Assembly: GCF_001429725.1 (NCBI RefSeq)
Contig: NZ_LMHV01000041.1
Span: 1 to 64,000, forward strand
DNA from: Rhizobium sp. Root708
Lineage (GTDB): Bacteria; Pseudomonadota; Alphaproteobacteria; Rhizobiales; Rhizobiaceae
Reading direction: 5' to 3'
DNA length: 64,000 nt
In this document: positions 25,628 through 35,379 of the stretch, piece by piece
How the letters are laid out: each line of letters begins with the position of its first letter
Position numbering within the stretch: position 1 is the stretch's first letter
Translations under genes and position numbers: made by a program
Notes under the pieces: generated by a model
Told to the model about the DNA's origin: nothing
Database searches by the model: none
Seen by the model: the letters and a program-made list of their open reading frames with translations, nothing else

Positions 25628-26623
25628 TCAGGCCTTCACGAATGCCAGAAGATCCGGATTGATGACGTCGGCATGGGTCGTCAGCATGCCGTGCGGATAA
25701 CCCTTGTAGATCTTCAGCGTGCCGTTCTTCAGCAGCTTGATGGAAAGCTCGGCGGAATCGGCGATCGGCACGATCTGGTCGTCGTCGCCGTGCATGACAA
25801 GCGTCGGCACCGTGATCGCCTTCAGATCATCCGTCTGATCGGTTTCGGAGAACGCCTTGATACCGTCATAGTGAGCCTTGGCCGAACCGATCATGCCCTG
25901 GCGCCACCAGTTTTGGATGACACCCGGATATACCTTCGCATCAGGCCGGTTGAAGCCGTAGAAGGGACCGGTCGGGACGTCGAGGAAGAACTGCGCGCGA
26001 TTGTCGGCGAGCGCCTTGCGGAAGCCGTCGAAAACCTCGATCGGCAGGCCGCCGGGGTTGGATGCGGTCTTCAGCATCAGCGGCGGAACGGCACTGACGA
26101 GGACAGCCTTGGCGACGCGCCCCTGGGGCTGGCCGAATTTCGCAACGTAGCGGGCAACTTCGCCGCCACCCGTGGAATGGCCGATGTGGACAGCATTCTT
26201 GAGGTTCAGATGCTCGACGACGGCAGCGGCGTCGGCTGCATAATTGTCCATATCGTGACCATCCGACACCTGCGACGAGCGGCCGTGGCCGCGGCGGTCA
26301 TGAGCGACGACGCGATAGCCGTTCTGAACGAAAAACAGCATCTGGGCATCCCAGTCGTCGGACGAGAGCGGCCAGCCGTGGTGGAACATGATGGGCTGGG
26401 CATCCTTCGGACCCCAATCCTTGTAGTAGATCTGCACGCCGTCTTTGGTCTGAACGAAATTCTGGGTCATTGGCGGTAGTCCTTCTTTCTTTGCGGAAGA
26501 CGTTTTGGAAAGAGCGAGCGATGGCACTGCCATCGCTGCCGAAATCGTCGCTCCGGCCAGCAGCGCCTGCCTGCGGGAGACCATGATTTCGATGGGGTTC
26601 TGAGACATCCGGTTCCTCTTCAT
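25628..26623 (-). CDS. Tat-exported alpha/beta hydrolase (non-haem chloroperoxidase-like)
   Basis: A 331-residue secreted hydrolase. The start is ATG 26623, five bases after GGAGG. A twin-arginine signal is present (VSRRQALLAGATISAAMAVP). The mature enzyme shows FHHGWPLSSDDWD (oxyanion region), the nucleophile elbow GHSTGGGE, a late aspartate in HGDDDQIVP, and the catalytic histidine in YPHGM. These fit the cofactor-free haloperoxidase/esterase group. The physiological substrate is unknown. It is a single-gene unit with its own hairpin terminator. Confidence 0.88.
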   Translation of the reverse strand: MKRNRMSQNPIEIMVSRRQALLAGATISAAMAVPSLALSKTSSAKKEGLPPMTQNFVQTKDGVQIYYKDWGPKDAQPIMFHHGWPLSSDDWDAQMLFFVQNGYRVVAHDRRGHGRSSQVSDGHDMDNYAADAAAVVEHLNLKNAVHIGHSTGGGEVARYVAKFGQPQGRVAKAVLVSAVPPLMLKTASNPGGLPIEVFDGFRKALADNRAQFFLDVPTGPFYGFNRPDAKVYPGVIQNWWRQGMIGSAKAHYDGIKAFSETDQTDDLKAITVPTLVMHGDDDQIVPIADSAELSIKLLKNGTLKIYKGYPHGMLTTHADVINPDLLAFVKA

Positions 26624-26728
26624 TTGGACCTCCACTTCATAGTCGGCGGAGAGAGGCCGCTCTTGTCGGATGTTCTCGCCGTTTGGACGAAGCGGAGGAG
26701 AAGTTCTCTTTGACGCGATGACGAACTT

Positions 26729-27607
26729 TCAGGGCTCGGCGCGCGCATGAATCTCGGCGACGTAACCGCCGGGAAACTCGACGATCGCGGCACGGCGACC
26801 ATCGGAAACATAAGTGGGCACAAGGACAGCCGCGCCGGTCTGAACCGCCTTGTCGAGCGCCGTCGAAATGTCCTTCACCTCGTAGCCGGTTGTTTCATGG
26901 CCATATGGGAAAGGGAGGTGGCCATCGGTGACAAGCACGGTCATCTTGCCGAAAACGGATTCGATCCTGACGCGGCGGTAGTTGTCGGCGGGACGACCGA
27001 CCTCGACACCGGCTGCCGTTTTCTCATCGGACACGACCTTGCCACCCGAGAACCGAATGAAGTCTCCTACGAAGGCCGATACGGCATCGGGCGAAACGTA
27101 AACCCGGTTCTCGGGCACGCTCTCGAAGGCTGGATAGTTCGGCTTCGCGGTATGCCAGTAGAGCTGCATATTGACGCCGCCCGGCCATTGAATAACGGCA
27201 TCGCGTCCGATTGGATCAGGGAACGGCGAGACGAGGACATTCGCTCCCGCTTTCTTCGCCGCCGCAACGGCCAGATCGAGATCGTTGACCAGATAACCGG
27301 TCCGCTCCGCGCCAAAGGGCGCGGGGATCGGCGTCTTGAACCCGAAAAGAGAGACGGTACCAACAGGCGTTTGGAGCAGCTGCGAGCTCGTGCTGCTCGC
27401 CGTTGGCGTCACGGTTGCGACCACCTGTTTCGTGCTGGCGCCGCCGAAGGTCGCGAGAAAGCTGCTGGCAAAAGCATCCACCTTGTCGGGCGCGACATAG
27501 ACGTGCGTCGTGTCGTATTGCGGGGCCACGCCGATCTGCGCCGCGGCGAACGCCTGCCCAGCCGAAAAGGCGAGTACGCCGGCGAGGATGATGGCTCTAC
27601 ATTGCAT
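26729..27607 (-). CDS. Exported glyoxalase/bleomycin-resistance (VOC) domain protein
   Basis: A 292-residue protein starting at ATG 27607, or at the ATG six codons upstream. A signal peptide ends at ...AGQAFAAAQIG. Two tandem VOC modules are visible: HVYVAPDKVDAFASSFLATFGG with GYLVNDLDLAVAAAKKAGANVLV, then RVYVSPDAVSAFVGDFIRFSGGKVV with GYEVKDISTALDKAVQTGAAVLV and EFPGGYVAEIH. Periplasmic VOC proteins of this kind have no assigned substrate. It precedes the hydrolase gene on the same strand, 105 bases away, and could be co-transcribed. Confidence 0.8.
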   Translation of the reverse strand: MQCRAIILAGVLAFSAGQAFAAAQIGVAPQYDTTHVYVAPDKVDAFASSFLATFGGASTKQVVATVTPTASSTSSQLLQTPVGTVSLFGFKTPIPAPFGAERTGYLVNDLDLAVAAAKKAGANVLVSPFPDPIGRDAVIQWPGGVNMQLYWHTAKPNYPAFESVPENRVYVSPDAVSAFVGDFIRFSGGKVVSDEKTAAGVEVGRPADNYRRVRIESVFGKMTVLVTDGHLPFPYGHETTGYEVKDISTALDKAVQTGAAVLVPTYVSDGRRAAIVEFPGGYVAEIHARAEP

Positions 27608-27800
27608 GGTACGGTCCCTTTGCATGGCAGCGGGGAAAAATCCCCTGGCGTCGATTTCGATCCGTGACGCCAGGATCATTTCGTTCGCCCGACGCATGAA
27701 CGCGGCGATCATGTCGAGGGTGACGACCGCGTTCTTGCCGCTTAGTCCTGTGCCTTGAACATTGGGATCGTTTCGGCACCGCAGATAGCGCGATGGCCGA

Positions 27801-28319
27801 TCAAAGATCTCGCCGTGTGGTTTCGAAAAGGAACCAGAGGCGTCTTTCGGTCTCGTCGATCCAGGTCTCGAGCACACTGGTGGTGGCGTGATCGCCATAG
27901 GACGATGTCAATTCGTGCAGCTGGCGCAGGATGGAAACCAGTTGCTTGTTGTCGTCCCGCAGTTCGGCCAGCATGTCGTCAGGCGTGACGAAATCGGCGT
28001 CGTTGTCGAGGATGCGCTGCTGGCGGGCGATGTGGCCGATCGAGCGCAGCGTCGTTCCGCCGATCTTGCGGGCTCGCTCGGCGATGTCGTCGGTCATCGC
28101 AAAAATCTGCGCGCCTTGCTCGTCGAGCAGCAGGTGATAGTCGCGAAAATGCCGGCCGGAAGCATGCCAGTGAAAGTTCTTCGTCTTCAGATAAAGTGCA
28201 AACACGTCCGCCAGCAGAGCGGTCAGGGCGGCCGCAATGTCGCGGGTCGCGTCCGCGCCAAGATCCGTCGGGGTTGCGAGCGCAGCTTTGCGCTGTCTGA
28301 TTGCCGGGCGAGTATCCAT
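27801..28319 (-). CDS. dps: Dps-family DNA-protecting ferritin
   Basis: A 172-residue mini-ferritin starting at ATG 28319 behind GGAGAAG. The ferroxidase motif is intact: KTKNFHWHASGRHFRDYHLLLDEQGAQIF gives the His, Asp and Glu ligands shared between subunits. ERARKIGGTTLRSIGHI and the C-terminal DETERRLWFL are also typical. Dps stores iron, removes hydrogen peroxide and binds DNA in starved or oxidatively stressed cells. It closes the stress block. No EcfG-type promoter was found upstream, unlike its neighbours. Confidence 0.92.
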   Translation of the reverse strand: MDTRPAIRQRKAALATPTDLGADATRDIAAALTALLADVFALYLKTKNFHWHASGRHFRDYHLLLDEQGAQIFAMTDDIAERARKIGGTTLRSIGHIARQQRILDNDADFVTPDDMLAELRDDNKQLVSILRQLHELTSSYGDHATTSVLETWIDETERRLWFLFETTRRDL

Positions 28320-28460
28320 TCTGGCTTCTCCTGGGTGCTGACCAACTTTCTGGCCGGTTGATACCAAGGAGAATAGAAGCGCTTCGCAGACGCCGAAATC
28401 AGCCGCGGGTTCAGGATGGGCCATACTTAGGTTCAGGTTGGCCATCGAAGCAGCGGATCG

Positions 28461-29942
28461 TCAGGCAGCACCGAGTAGATCCGATCGGATCGAGCGATCC
28501 ACAGCGAGCGCGGCCGCAAGTGCATGTCCAACAGCGATCAGCACCGGCGCATCGTACCCGATCTCACCTATGCCGGTAGCAAGGTCGCTGAGTTCACCGG
28601 CCCACCGCCGTTCGCTGGATCGGCTGACTTCGCTGACGATGACTGCCGGCGTCGTGGGAGCAAGTCCGGCCTCGATCAGCCTGTCTGCGATGAGATGCGC
28701 CGTGCGTCCCGCCATGTAGAAGACGTTGGTGGCACGGTTGTCTGCCACGGACCGCCAATCGATGTCGGCAGGCAAGCCGCCGTGCCGCGAATGGCCGGTG
28801 ACGAAGCGGACGGATTGCGCGTGATCGCGATGCGTCAGCGAGATCCCGAGACGTGAGGCCATGGCGCTTGCGGCGGTGATGCCGGGGATGACATCGACAG
28901 GAATGTTCTCTCGATCAAGGTGGGCGATCTCCTCGCCGGCACGACCGAAGATCATCGGGTCGCCGGACTTCAGGCGCACGACGTGTTTACCCGCCTTGGC
29001 GAGGTTCACCATCATGTCGTTGATTTCTTCCTGGCGGCAGCTCGTGCGGCCGCCACGTTTCCCAACCAGCATGCGCTTGGCTTCCCGCCGTGCGAGCTCC
29101 AGCACCTCGGATGAAACCAGGTCGTCGAAGAGGATCACATCGGCCGCCTGCAACGCACGGACAGCCTTCAACGTCAGCAATTCCGCATCGCCGGGTCCGG
29201 CGCCGACCAGCGTCACGCGACCTCGTGAAGAGTGGGCGGGCGCTTCCCGAAGCCTTTCGGCTTGCTCGAGAAGCAGCCCGCCGACGCTCTCCTCCGGCGT
29301 ATCCGAACTTGAAAAGGCGCGATCGACGAATGTCTCCCAGAAGGCGCGGCGCAAGGGGCCGGGCGCCAGCCGTTCGTTGATCCGGTCTCGCAGCGACTGC
29401 GCCAGTCCCGCCCAGCCTTTGAGCGCCTGCGGCAGCAAGGTTTCGATCCGCCGGCGGATTGCCTGGGCGAGGATCGGAGCGGCACCATCCGTCGAGATCG
29501 AGACGACGACGGGAGAACGGTTGACGATGGAGCCGAACTGGAACTGGCAGAAGGCAGGCTTGTCGATGACGTTGACAGGCACGCCGGCACTGCGGGCGGC
29601 GTCGAAGAAGGCTTTCGCCTCCCCGTTTTCCTCACAGTCGGCGATGGCGATGGCCGCGCCGGCGAAGATCGTTTCATCCCATGCTTGGCTGTGGTGGATG
29701 AAACCGCCCTGAGGGTGCTCAGCGCCGCGCAGGATCAGCTTCTCGAAGGTGTCGGAAAGCGCGTCGGCATAGACATGGACTTCCGCGCCGCAGGCAGCGA
29801 GAAGCTCGGCCTTCCAGGCGGCGGCATCGGACCCGCCGGCGACGATCACACGCTTGGATTCAAGCGCCCAGAACACCGGCAGCTTGGCAAGTGGCTCCAT
29901 GCGAGCCGGTGCTTCATTCCGCGGCTGCGGCAAGACATCCAT
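28461..29942 (-). CDS. cysG: Siroheme synthase CysG
   Basis: A 493-residue trifunctional enzyme making siroheme for the nitrite reductase encoded upstream. The N-terminal half is the precorrin-2 dehydrogenase/ferrochelatase domain (RVIVAGGSDAAAWKAELL, NVIDKPAFCQFQFGSIVNRSPVVVSISTDGAAP). The C-terminal half is uroporphyrinogen-III methyltransferase (VTLVGAGPGDAELLTLKAVRALQ, VRLKSGDPMIFGRAGEE, VIPGITAASA, RFVTGH). ATG 29942 follows AGGGGGATC and overlaps the end of nasA by 29 bases, so it is the last gene of the nitrate operon. Confidence 0.93.
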   Translation of the reverse strand: MDVLPQPRNEAPARMEPLAKLPVFWALESKRVIVAGGSDAAAWKAELLAACGAEVHVYADALSDTFEKLILRGAEHPQGGFIHHSQAWDETIFAGAAIAIADCEENGEAKAFFDAARSAGVPVNVIDKPAFCQFQFGSIVNRSPVVVSISTDGAAPILAQAIRRRIETLLPQALKGWAGLAQSLRDRINERLAPGPLRRAFWETFVDRAFSSSDTPEESVGGLLLEQAERLREAPAHSSRGRVTLVGAGPGDAELLTLKAVRALQAADVILFDDLVSSEVLELARREAKRMLVGKRGGRTSCRQEEINDMMVNLAKAGKHVVRLKSGDPMIFGRAGEEIAHLDRENIPVDVIPGITAASAMASRLGISLTHRDHAQSVRFVTGHSRHGGLPADIDWRSVADNRATNVFYMAGRTAHLIADRLIEAGLAPTTPAVIVSEVSRSSERRWAGELSDLATGIGEIGYDAPVLIAVGHALAAALAVDRSIRSDLLGAA

Positions 29943-32574
29943 CGATGATCCCCCTGATCTCGGCGCGGCAGGAGCCGCAGTTGGTTCCGGCATTCAGTTC
30001 CTTGCCGACAGCTTCGACGCTGTGGCAGCCGCCGCGCACGGCGGCGACGATCTGGTTGACGCCAACGCCGAAGCAGGAGCAGACGGTGGCGCCGGGATCG
30101 GGCTTGTCAGCGCCGGGGCGACCGGCGACGAGCGCGAAGCGCTTGCGCAGATTGGTATGTTCGGCGGTGAGCTGGGAGATCGCCCAGTTGCGGGCAACCG
30201 CCACAGGTTCGCGGGCCAGGAACAGCGCCGCGCGCAATCGCTTGCCGTCGAAGAAGGCGAGCCTCAGGTCGCCGGATTGCTGGTCGGCATAGCCGAGAGG
30301 CTCGACATTTTCGGGGATAGCGAAGGTGCTCCGGCACCAGGCGCACCAGTCCTCGATCGGTTGGTCGAAGGCGAGTTCCACACGCCAGCCGCCTTCAGCC
30401 TTTGCCAGCGCCCAATAGGCGGCATCGAGGTGGTCAGGCTTGGCTGCGGAAACGGCAAAGCCATAGCGGGCTGCCTTGAAGCGACGCGCCGCGACGGCGA
30501 CATTCTTTGAAGCGGGTTGGCCGGAGATCGGATCGGTCAACGGCGCAACGACGGCATCGATGCGGGCCTTCGCGGCGAACTGATCGTTCCAGTGCATCGG
30601 CACGAAAATGCTGCCACGAGCCTGACGCTCCGTGATCAGGGCGCGAACCACTGCTTTGCCGTGCGGGCTTTCGATCTCGACGAGGGCGGCATTGCCGACG
30701 CCGATCTCGATCGCGTCGCGGGGATGGAGTTCGGCGAAAGGTTCGGCGATATGCGAGGAGAGCCGCGCACTTTTGCCAGTGCGCGTCATCGTGTGCCACT
30801 GGTCGCGGATGCGGCCGGTGTTCAGCGTGAAGGGATAGTCGGCATTGGTGCGATCGGAGGCGACCGGCTTGACCGCGATGAAACGTGCTTTGCCGTCGGC
30901 ATGGTAGAAGCCGCCCTTGGCGAAGAAGCGGCTCACATCGGCTTCGTGGCCAACAGGCTGCGGCCACTGGAAAGGTGCTAGTTCGTCATAGGATCGACCG
31001 CCGATGCCGACATACGCGCCGATATCGAAGTCGCGATTGCCATTGTTCTCGAAGGCAGAAAGGGCGGCGTGCTCATCGAAGATCTCGGCATTGGAGCCGA
31101 AGTCGAAGGCTTCGGAAAAGCCCATGCGACGCGCCACTTCGGCCAACTGCCACCAGTCGGCCCGGGCTTCTCCTGGAGCATCGAGGAAGGAGCGCTGCCT
31201 GGAGATTCGGCGTTCCGAATTGGTGACCGTGCCGCTCTTTTCGCCCCAGCCGAGAGAAGGCAGCAGGACGTGAGCGTGCCGTGCCGTATCGGTGTTTTCA
31301 AGGACGTCGGAGACGACGACGAAGGGACAGGCCTTGATAGCGGCCTCGACGGCGTCGGCGTCCGGCATCGAAACCACCGGGTTCGTCGCCATGATCCAGA
31401 GCGCCTTGATCCGCCCGTCGGCGACCGCCCTGAACATATCGACGGCCTTCAGGCCCGGCTTTTCAGCAATGGTCGGCGCGGCCCAGAAGCGCTGGACGCG
31501 GTCGCGATCCTCAGCATTTTCGATCGCCATGTGGGCGGCCAACATGTTCGCAAGTCCGCCGACTTCACGCCCACCCATCGCATTCGGCTGGCCGGTGAGC
31601 GAGAAAGGCCCCATGCCCGGCCGGCCGATCCGACCGGTGGCGAGATGACAGTTGATGATGGCGTTGACCTTGTCGGTGCCCGACGAGGATTGATTGACGC
31701 CCTGGCTGTAGCAGGTGACCACCTTCTCGGTGGCAGCGAACAGACGGTAGAATTCGCGAAGCTGCATGGCCGGCAGGCCGGTCAGTTCTAGCACCTCGTT
31801 GAAGGAGACACCTGATGCCGCCGTGAAGGCCTCGGCAAAGCCGTTGGTATGCTCGGCAACGTAGTTCTGGTCGACGGCGTTGCTTGCGATGAGGTGTTCG
31901 AAGAGACCGACGAAAAGCGCAACATCGCTGTCCGGACGGATGGCCAGGTGCAGGTCGGCGATGTCAGATGTCATCGTGCGTCGCGGGTCGATGACGACAA
32001 CCTTCATGCCGGGGCGGGCTGCTTTGGCAGCCGCCAGCCGCTGATAGATCACGGGATGGCACCACGCGAGGTTCGAGCCGGTGAGGATCACCAGATCGGC
32101 AAGCTCGATGTCTTCATAGGTGCCCGGCACAGTGTCCGATCCGAAGGCGCGGCGGTGACCGGCGACGGAGGACGACATGCAGAGGCGGGAGTTCGTGTCG
32201 ATATTGGCAGAACCGATGAAACCCTTCATCAGCTTGTTGGCGAGGTAGTAGTCTTCGGTCAGTAGCTGACCGGAGACGTAGAAGGCAACGGAATCGGGGC
32301 CATGCTCGTTGATGGCATCCGAAAAGCGTTGTGCGATGAGGTCAAGCGCCTGTTCCCATTCGACCCGCTCCCCGGAAACTTCCGGATACAGGATGCGCCC
32401 GTCGAGATCGACGGTCTCGCCGAGCGCCGAGCCCTTCGAGCAGAGCCGCCCGAAGTTCGAGGGGTGGTCCGGGTCGCCCTTGACGGAAACCTTGCCGTCC
32501 TCTGCGACCTTGGCGATGACGCCGCAGCCGACACCGCAATAGGGACAGGTTGTCTTGACCTCTTTCTCCATCAT
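29914..32574 (-). CDS. nasA: Assimilatory nitrate reductase catalytic subunit NasA
   Basis: An 886-residue cytoplasmic molybdoenzyme that reduces nitrate to nitrite. The N-terminal [4Fe-4S] motif is CPYCGVGCGVIA with a distal C in RLCSKGSALG. Molybdopterin-binding segments follow (NTDSRLCMSSSVAGHRRAFG-like, ILTGSNLAWCHPV, GMGPFSLTGQPNAMGGREVG, VTNSERRISRQR). The C-terminus carries an added BFD-like [2Fe-2S] domain (VCSCFGVGVNQI ... GTNCGSCRAEI), a hallmark of NADH-linked assimilatory enzymes. It overlaps nirD at its start (ATGATGG) and cysG at its end. The symbol narB is used for the same gene in some rhizobia. Confidence 0.94.
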   Translation of the reverse strand: MMEKEVKTTCPYCGVGCGVIAKVAEDGKVSVKGDPDHPSNFGRLCSKGSALGETVDLDGRILYPEVSGERVEWEQALDLIAQRFSDAINEHGPDSVAFYVSGQLLTEDYYLANKLMKGFIGSANIDTNSRLCMSSSVAGHRRAFGSDTVPGTYEDIELADLVILTGSNLAWCHPVIYQRLAAAKAARPGMKVVVIDPRRTMTSDIADLHLAIRPDSDVALFVGLFEHLIASNAVDQNYVAEHTNGFAEAFTAASGVSFNEVLELTGLPAMQLREFYRLFAATEKVVTCYSQGVNQSSSGTDKVNAIINCHLATGRIGRPGMGPFSLTGQPNAMGGREVGGLANMLAAHMAIENAEDRDRVQRFWAAPTIAEKPGLKAVDMFRAVADGRIKALWIMATNPVVSMPDADAVEAAIKACPFVVVSDVLENTDTARHAHVLLPSLGWGEKSGTVTNSERRISRQRSFLDAPGEARADWWQLAEVARRMGFSEAFDFGSNAEIFDEHAALSAFENNGNRDFDIGAYVGIGGRSYDELAPFQWPQPVGHEADVSRFFAKGGFYHADGKARFIAVKPVASDRTNADYPFTLNTGRIRDQWHTMTRTGKSARLSSHIAEPFAELHPRDAIEIGVGNAALVEIESPHGKAVVRALITERQARGSIFVPMHWNDQFAAKARIDAVVAPLTDPISGQPASKNVAVAARRFKAARYGFAVSAAKPDHLDAAYWALAKAEGGWRVELAFDQPIEDWCAWCRSTFAIPENVEPLGYADQQSGDLRLAFFDGKRLRAALFLAREPVAVARNWAISQLTAEHTNLRKRFALVAGRPGADKPDPGATVCSCFGVGVNQIVAAVRGGCHSVEAVGKELNAGTNCGSCRAEIRGIIDGCLAAAAE

Positions 32575-32906
32575 TCAGCCGCCATCATCAGGCTTTCGAG
32601 GGCGATGTAGAGAGCACCGTTTTCGTTGCGCACCGCAATGGTCCTGACCTCACCTTCGTCGGCGCCGAGCGCCTTGCCGGTTTCGAGCGAGATCACCCAG
32701 TTGTGCAGCGGGCAGGTGACCGCCTTCGCATGGACGATACCCTGCGAGAGCGGACCGCCCTTATGCGGGCAGTGGTCCTCGATGGCGAAGACCTCGTTTT
32801 CCGCGGTGCGAAAGACGGCGACCTTGCCCTGGGGGGTCTTCACGCAGCGGGCGCCGCGTAGCGGAATGTCGGAGATGTCGCCGATCGAGATCCAGTTCAT
32901 GTCCAT
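32571..32906 (-). CDS. nirD: Nitrite reductase small subunit NirD (Rieske-type)
   Basis: A 111-residue cytoplasmic protein with a Rieske fold. It partners NirB in the NADH-dependent reduction of nitrite to ammonium. Unlike E. coli NirD, whose cluster ligands are lost, this copy keeps a complete CPHKGG ... CPLHNW set, so it probably carries a [2Fe-2S] centre. It is 4 bases downstream of nirB and overlaps nasA by four bases (ATGA-like). Confidence 0.92.
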   Translation of the reverse strand: MDMNWISIGDISDIPLRGARCVKTPQGKVAVFRTAENEVFAIEDHCPHKGGPLSQGIVHAKAVTCPLHNWVISLETGKALGADEGEVRTIAVRNENGALYIALESLMMAAE

Positions 32907-32910
32907 CTAT

Positions 32911-35361
32911 TCACTCCGCTGCCTGGGGAAAGCCGATCGTCGCCATCGGCTTGAACTCATGCTTGTCCTTGCCGGAGACGCGCTCCGACCAGGGATCGAC
33001 CTGGGCAAACTTCTGGGAGAAGACGAAACGGTCGTAGTAGGCCTTGCGCTTGTCGGCATCGCCCATAATCTGGCGGCGGATTTCCTCGAGGCCGACGCGC
33101 TTCGCCCACTTGTAGATGCGCTCGAGATAGCGGGCCTGCTCGCGGTACATCTGCGTCAGCGCAACGATGTGCTCCAGCGCCTCGTCCTCGGTCCTGACGA
33201 GGCCGAGAACCTCCGTGCCCTTGATGTCGAGACCGGCAGCACCCGCGAAATGGATCTCGAAGCCGGAATCCACGCAGATGACGCCGATGTCCTTGCAGGT
33301 CGCTTCGGCGCAGTTGCGCGGGCAGCCGGAGACGGCGAGCTTCAGCTTGGCCGGCGTCCAGGAGCCCCACATGAATTTCTCGATGCGGATGCCGAGGCCG
33401 GTGGAATCCTGCGTTCCGAAGCGGCACCAATCGGAGCCGACGCAGGTCTTCACGGTGCGCAGCCCCTTTGCGTAGGCCTGTCCAGAGACGAAACCGGCCT
33501 TGCCGAGATCGGCCCAGACTGCCGGAAGATCTTCCTTCTCGATGCCGAGCAGGTCGATGCGCTGACCGCCCGTTACCTTCACCATCGGGATTTCGAACTT
33601 GTCGACGACATCGGCGATGGCGCGCAATTCGTTGGAGTTCGTCACGCCGCCCCACATGCGGGGAACCACCGAATAAGTGCCGTCCTTCTGGATGTTCGCA
33701 TGGACGCGTTCGTTGATGTAGCGCGACTGGTAGTCGTCGGCATATTCGTCCGGCCAGTCGCAGACGAGGTAATAGTTGAGAGCCGGCCGACACTTGGCGC
33801 AACCGCACGACGTCTTCCACTCGAGTTCCTGCATCACGGCGGGGATCGTCTTCAGACCCTTGGCCTTGATCAGCCGGCGCACCTCGTCGTGGCCGAGCTC
33901 GGTGCAGGTGCACATCGGCGTGACGGCGGCGGGATTGTAGCTGTCGCCGAGCGTCAGCGTCATCAGCTTTTCAACGAGGCCGGTACAAGAGCCGCAGGAC
34001 GCGGACGCCTTGGTGTGAGCACGCACGTCGTCCAGCGACGTCAAACCCTTGGATGTGATCGTCGAGGTGATCTTGCCCTTGCATACGCCGTTGCAGCCAC
34101 AGATTTCCGCGTCATCCGGCAAGGCTGCAACGGCCGCCATAGGGTCCAGCGGCGACCCTCCCTGGTAGGCCTGACCAAAGATCAGCGTTTCGCGCATCTC
34201 CTTGATGTCGGTCTGTTTCTTCTTCAGATCGTTGAACCAGGCACCATCGGCGGTTTCGCCGTAGAGCACGGTGCCGATGATCCTGTTGTCCTTCAGCACG
34301 AGGCGCTTGTAGACGCCGGCCGAGGCGTCGCGCAGCACGATTTCCTCGCGGTCGTCGCCATCGGCGAAGTCGCCGAGCGAGAAGAGCTCGATGCCTGTGA
34401 CCTTGAGCTTGGTCGGCGTGTCCGAATGCACGAAGGCGGCGGAACGGTCGCCCGACAGATGCGATGCGGCGACGCGGGCCATCTCGTAGAGCGGCGCGAC
34501 AAGGCCGTAGACCATGCCGCCGACTTCGGCGCACTCGCCGAGCGCCATGATGCTGCCATCAGAGGTCTGCATCCCGTCATCGACGACGATGCCGCGGTTG
34601 ACGGCAATGCCGGCGTCCTTGGCGAGCCCGACGCTCGGGCGGATGCCGACCGCCATCACGATCAGGGTTGCCGGAATGATGCGGCCATCGTCGAGTTCGA
34701 TGCCCTCGACCTTGCCGTTGCCGATGATAGCCTTGGTGTTGGCCTTGGTGATCACCTTGATGCCGCGTTCTTCCACGGCCTTTTGAAGCAGGTAGCCGGC
34801 AGCTGGATCGAGCTGGCGCTCCATCAATGTCGGCATGACATGCAGGACAGTGACGTCCATGCCGCGAGAGGCAAGGCCGGCAGCCGCTTCGAGACCGAGC
34901 AGGCCGCCGCCGATGACGATCGCCTTCTCGCGTGACTGGGCGGCAAGCAGCATCGCCTGCACGTCATCGAGGTCGCGGTAGGTGATGACGCCGGGCAAAT
35001 CCTTGCCGGGCACGGGGATGATGAAAGGCACGGAGCCGGTGGCGATCACCAGCTTGTCGTAGCTTTCCGTGACACCGTGGTCCGAGGTGACGGTCTTGGC
35101 CGCACGGTCGATCTTGACGATCTTGTGGCCCTTGTAGAGGGTGATGCCGTGCTTGATGTACCATCCATCGCCGTGGATGATGATCTCTTCGTAGTCCTTC
35201 TCGCCGGACAGAACAGGCGAGAGCATGATGCGGTCGTAGTTGACGCGCGGCTCGGCGTTGAAGATCGTGACCTGATATTGGTCCGGCGCTTTTTCGAATA
35301 GGTGCTCGAGCATACGCCCGGGCGCCATGCCGTTGCCGATGATGACAAGCTTCTCAGTCAT
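32911..35361 (-). CDS. nirB: Nitrite reductase large subunit NirB
   Basis: An 816-residue NADH-dependent siroheme nitrite reductase. The N-terminal FAD/NAD module has LVIIGNGMAPGRMLEHLFE and VIGGGLLGLEAAAGLASRGMDVTV. Two BFD-type [2Fe-2S] domains follow (CGCNGVCKGKI ... ASCGSCTGL and CTCTELGHDEVRRLI ... CGCAKCRPALNY). The siroheme/[4Fe-4S] region is TCVGSDWCRFGTQDSTGLG and SGCPRNCAEATCKDIGV. Length is normal. It lies 18 bases downstream of the nitrate transporter in the same operon. Confidence 0.95.
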   Translation of the reverse strand: MTEKLVIIGNGMAPGRMLEHLFEKAPDQYQVTIFNAEPRVNYDRIMLSPVLSGEKDYEEIIIHGDGWYIKHGITLYKGHKIVKIDRAAKTVTSDHGVTESYDKLVIATGSVPFIIPVPGKDLPGVITYRDLDDVQAMLLAAQSREKAIVIGGGLLGLEAAAGLASRGMDVTVLHVMPTLMERQLDPAAGYLLQKAVEERGIKVITKANTKAIIGNGKVEGIELDDGRIIPATLIVMAVGIRPSVGLAKDAGIAVNRGIVVDDGMQTSDGSIMALGECAEVGGMVYGLVAPLYEMARVAASHLSGDRSAAFVHSDTPTKLKVTGIELFSLGDFADGDDREEIVLRDASAGVYKRLVLKDNRIIGTVLYGETADGAWFNDLKKKQTDIKEMRETLIFGQAYQGGSPLDPMAAVAALPDDAEICGCNGVCKGKITSTITSKGLTSLDDVRAHTKASASCGSCTGLVEKLMTLTLGDSYNPAAVTPMCTCTELGHDEVRRLIKAKGLKTIPAVMQELEWKTSCGCAKCRPALNYYLVCDWPDEYADDYQSRYINERVHANIQKDGTYSVVPRMWGGVTNSNELRAIADVVDKFEIPMVKVTGGQRIDLLGIEKEDLPAVWADLGKAGFVSGQAYAKGLRTVKTCVGSDWCRFGTQDSTGLGIRIEKFMWGSWTPAKLKLAVSGCPRNCAEATCKDIGVICVDSGFEIHFAGAAGLDIKGTEVLGLVRTEDEALEHIVALTQMYREQARYLERIYKWAKRVGLEEIRRQIMGDADKRKAYYDRFVFSQKFAQVDPWSERVSGKDKHEFKPMATIGFPQAAE

Positions 35362-35379
35362 GGTTTCAAGTTCCTCAGA

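Noticed and set aside
32626..34935. 769-codon open frame opposite nirB
   Set aside because: NirB on the other strand has full family motifs and correct length. The antisense frame is a by-product of GC-rich codon use and shows no domain.
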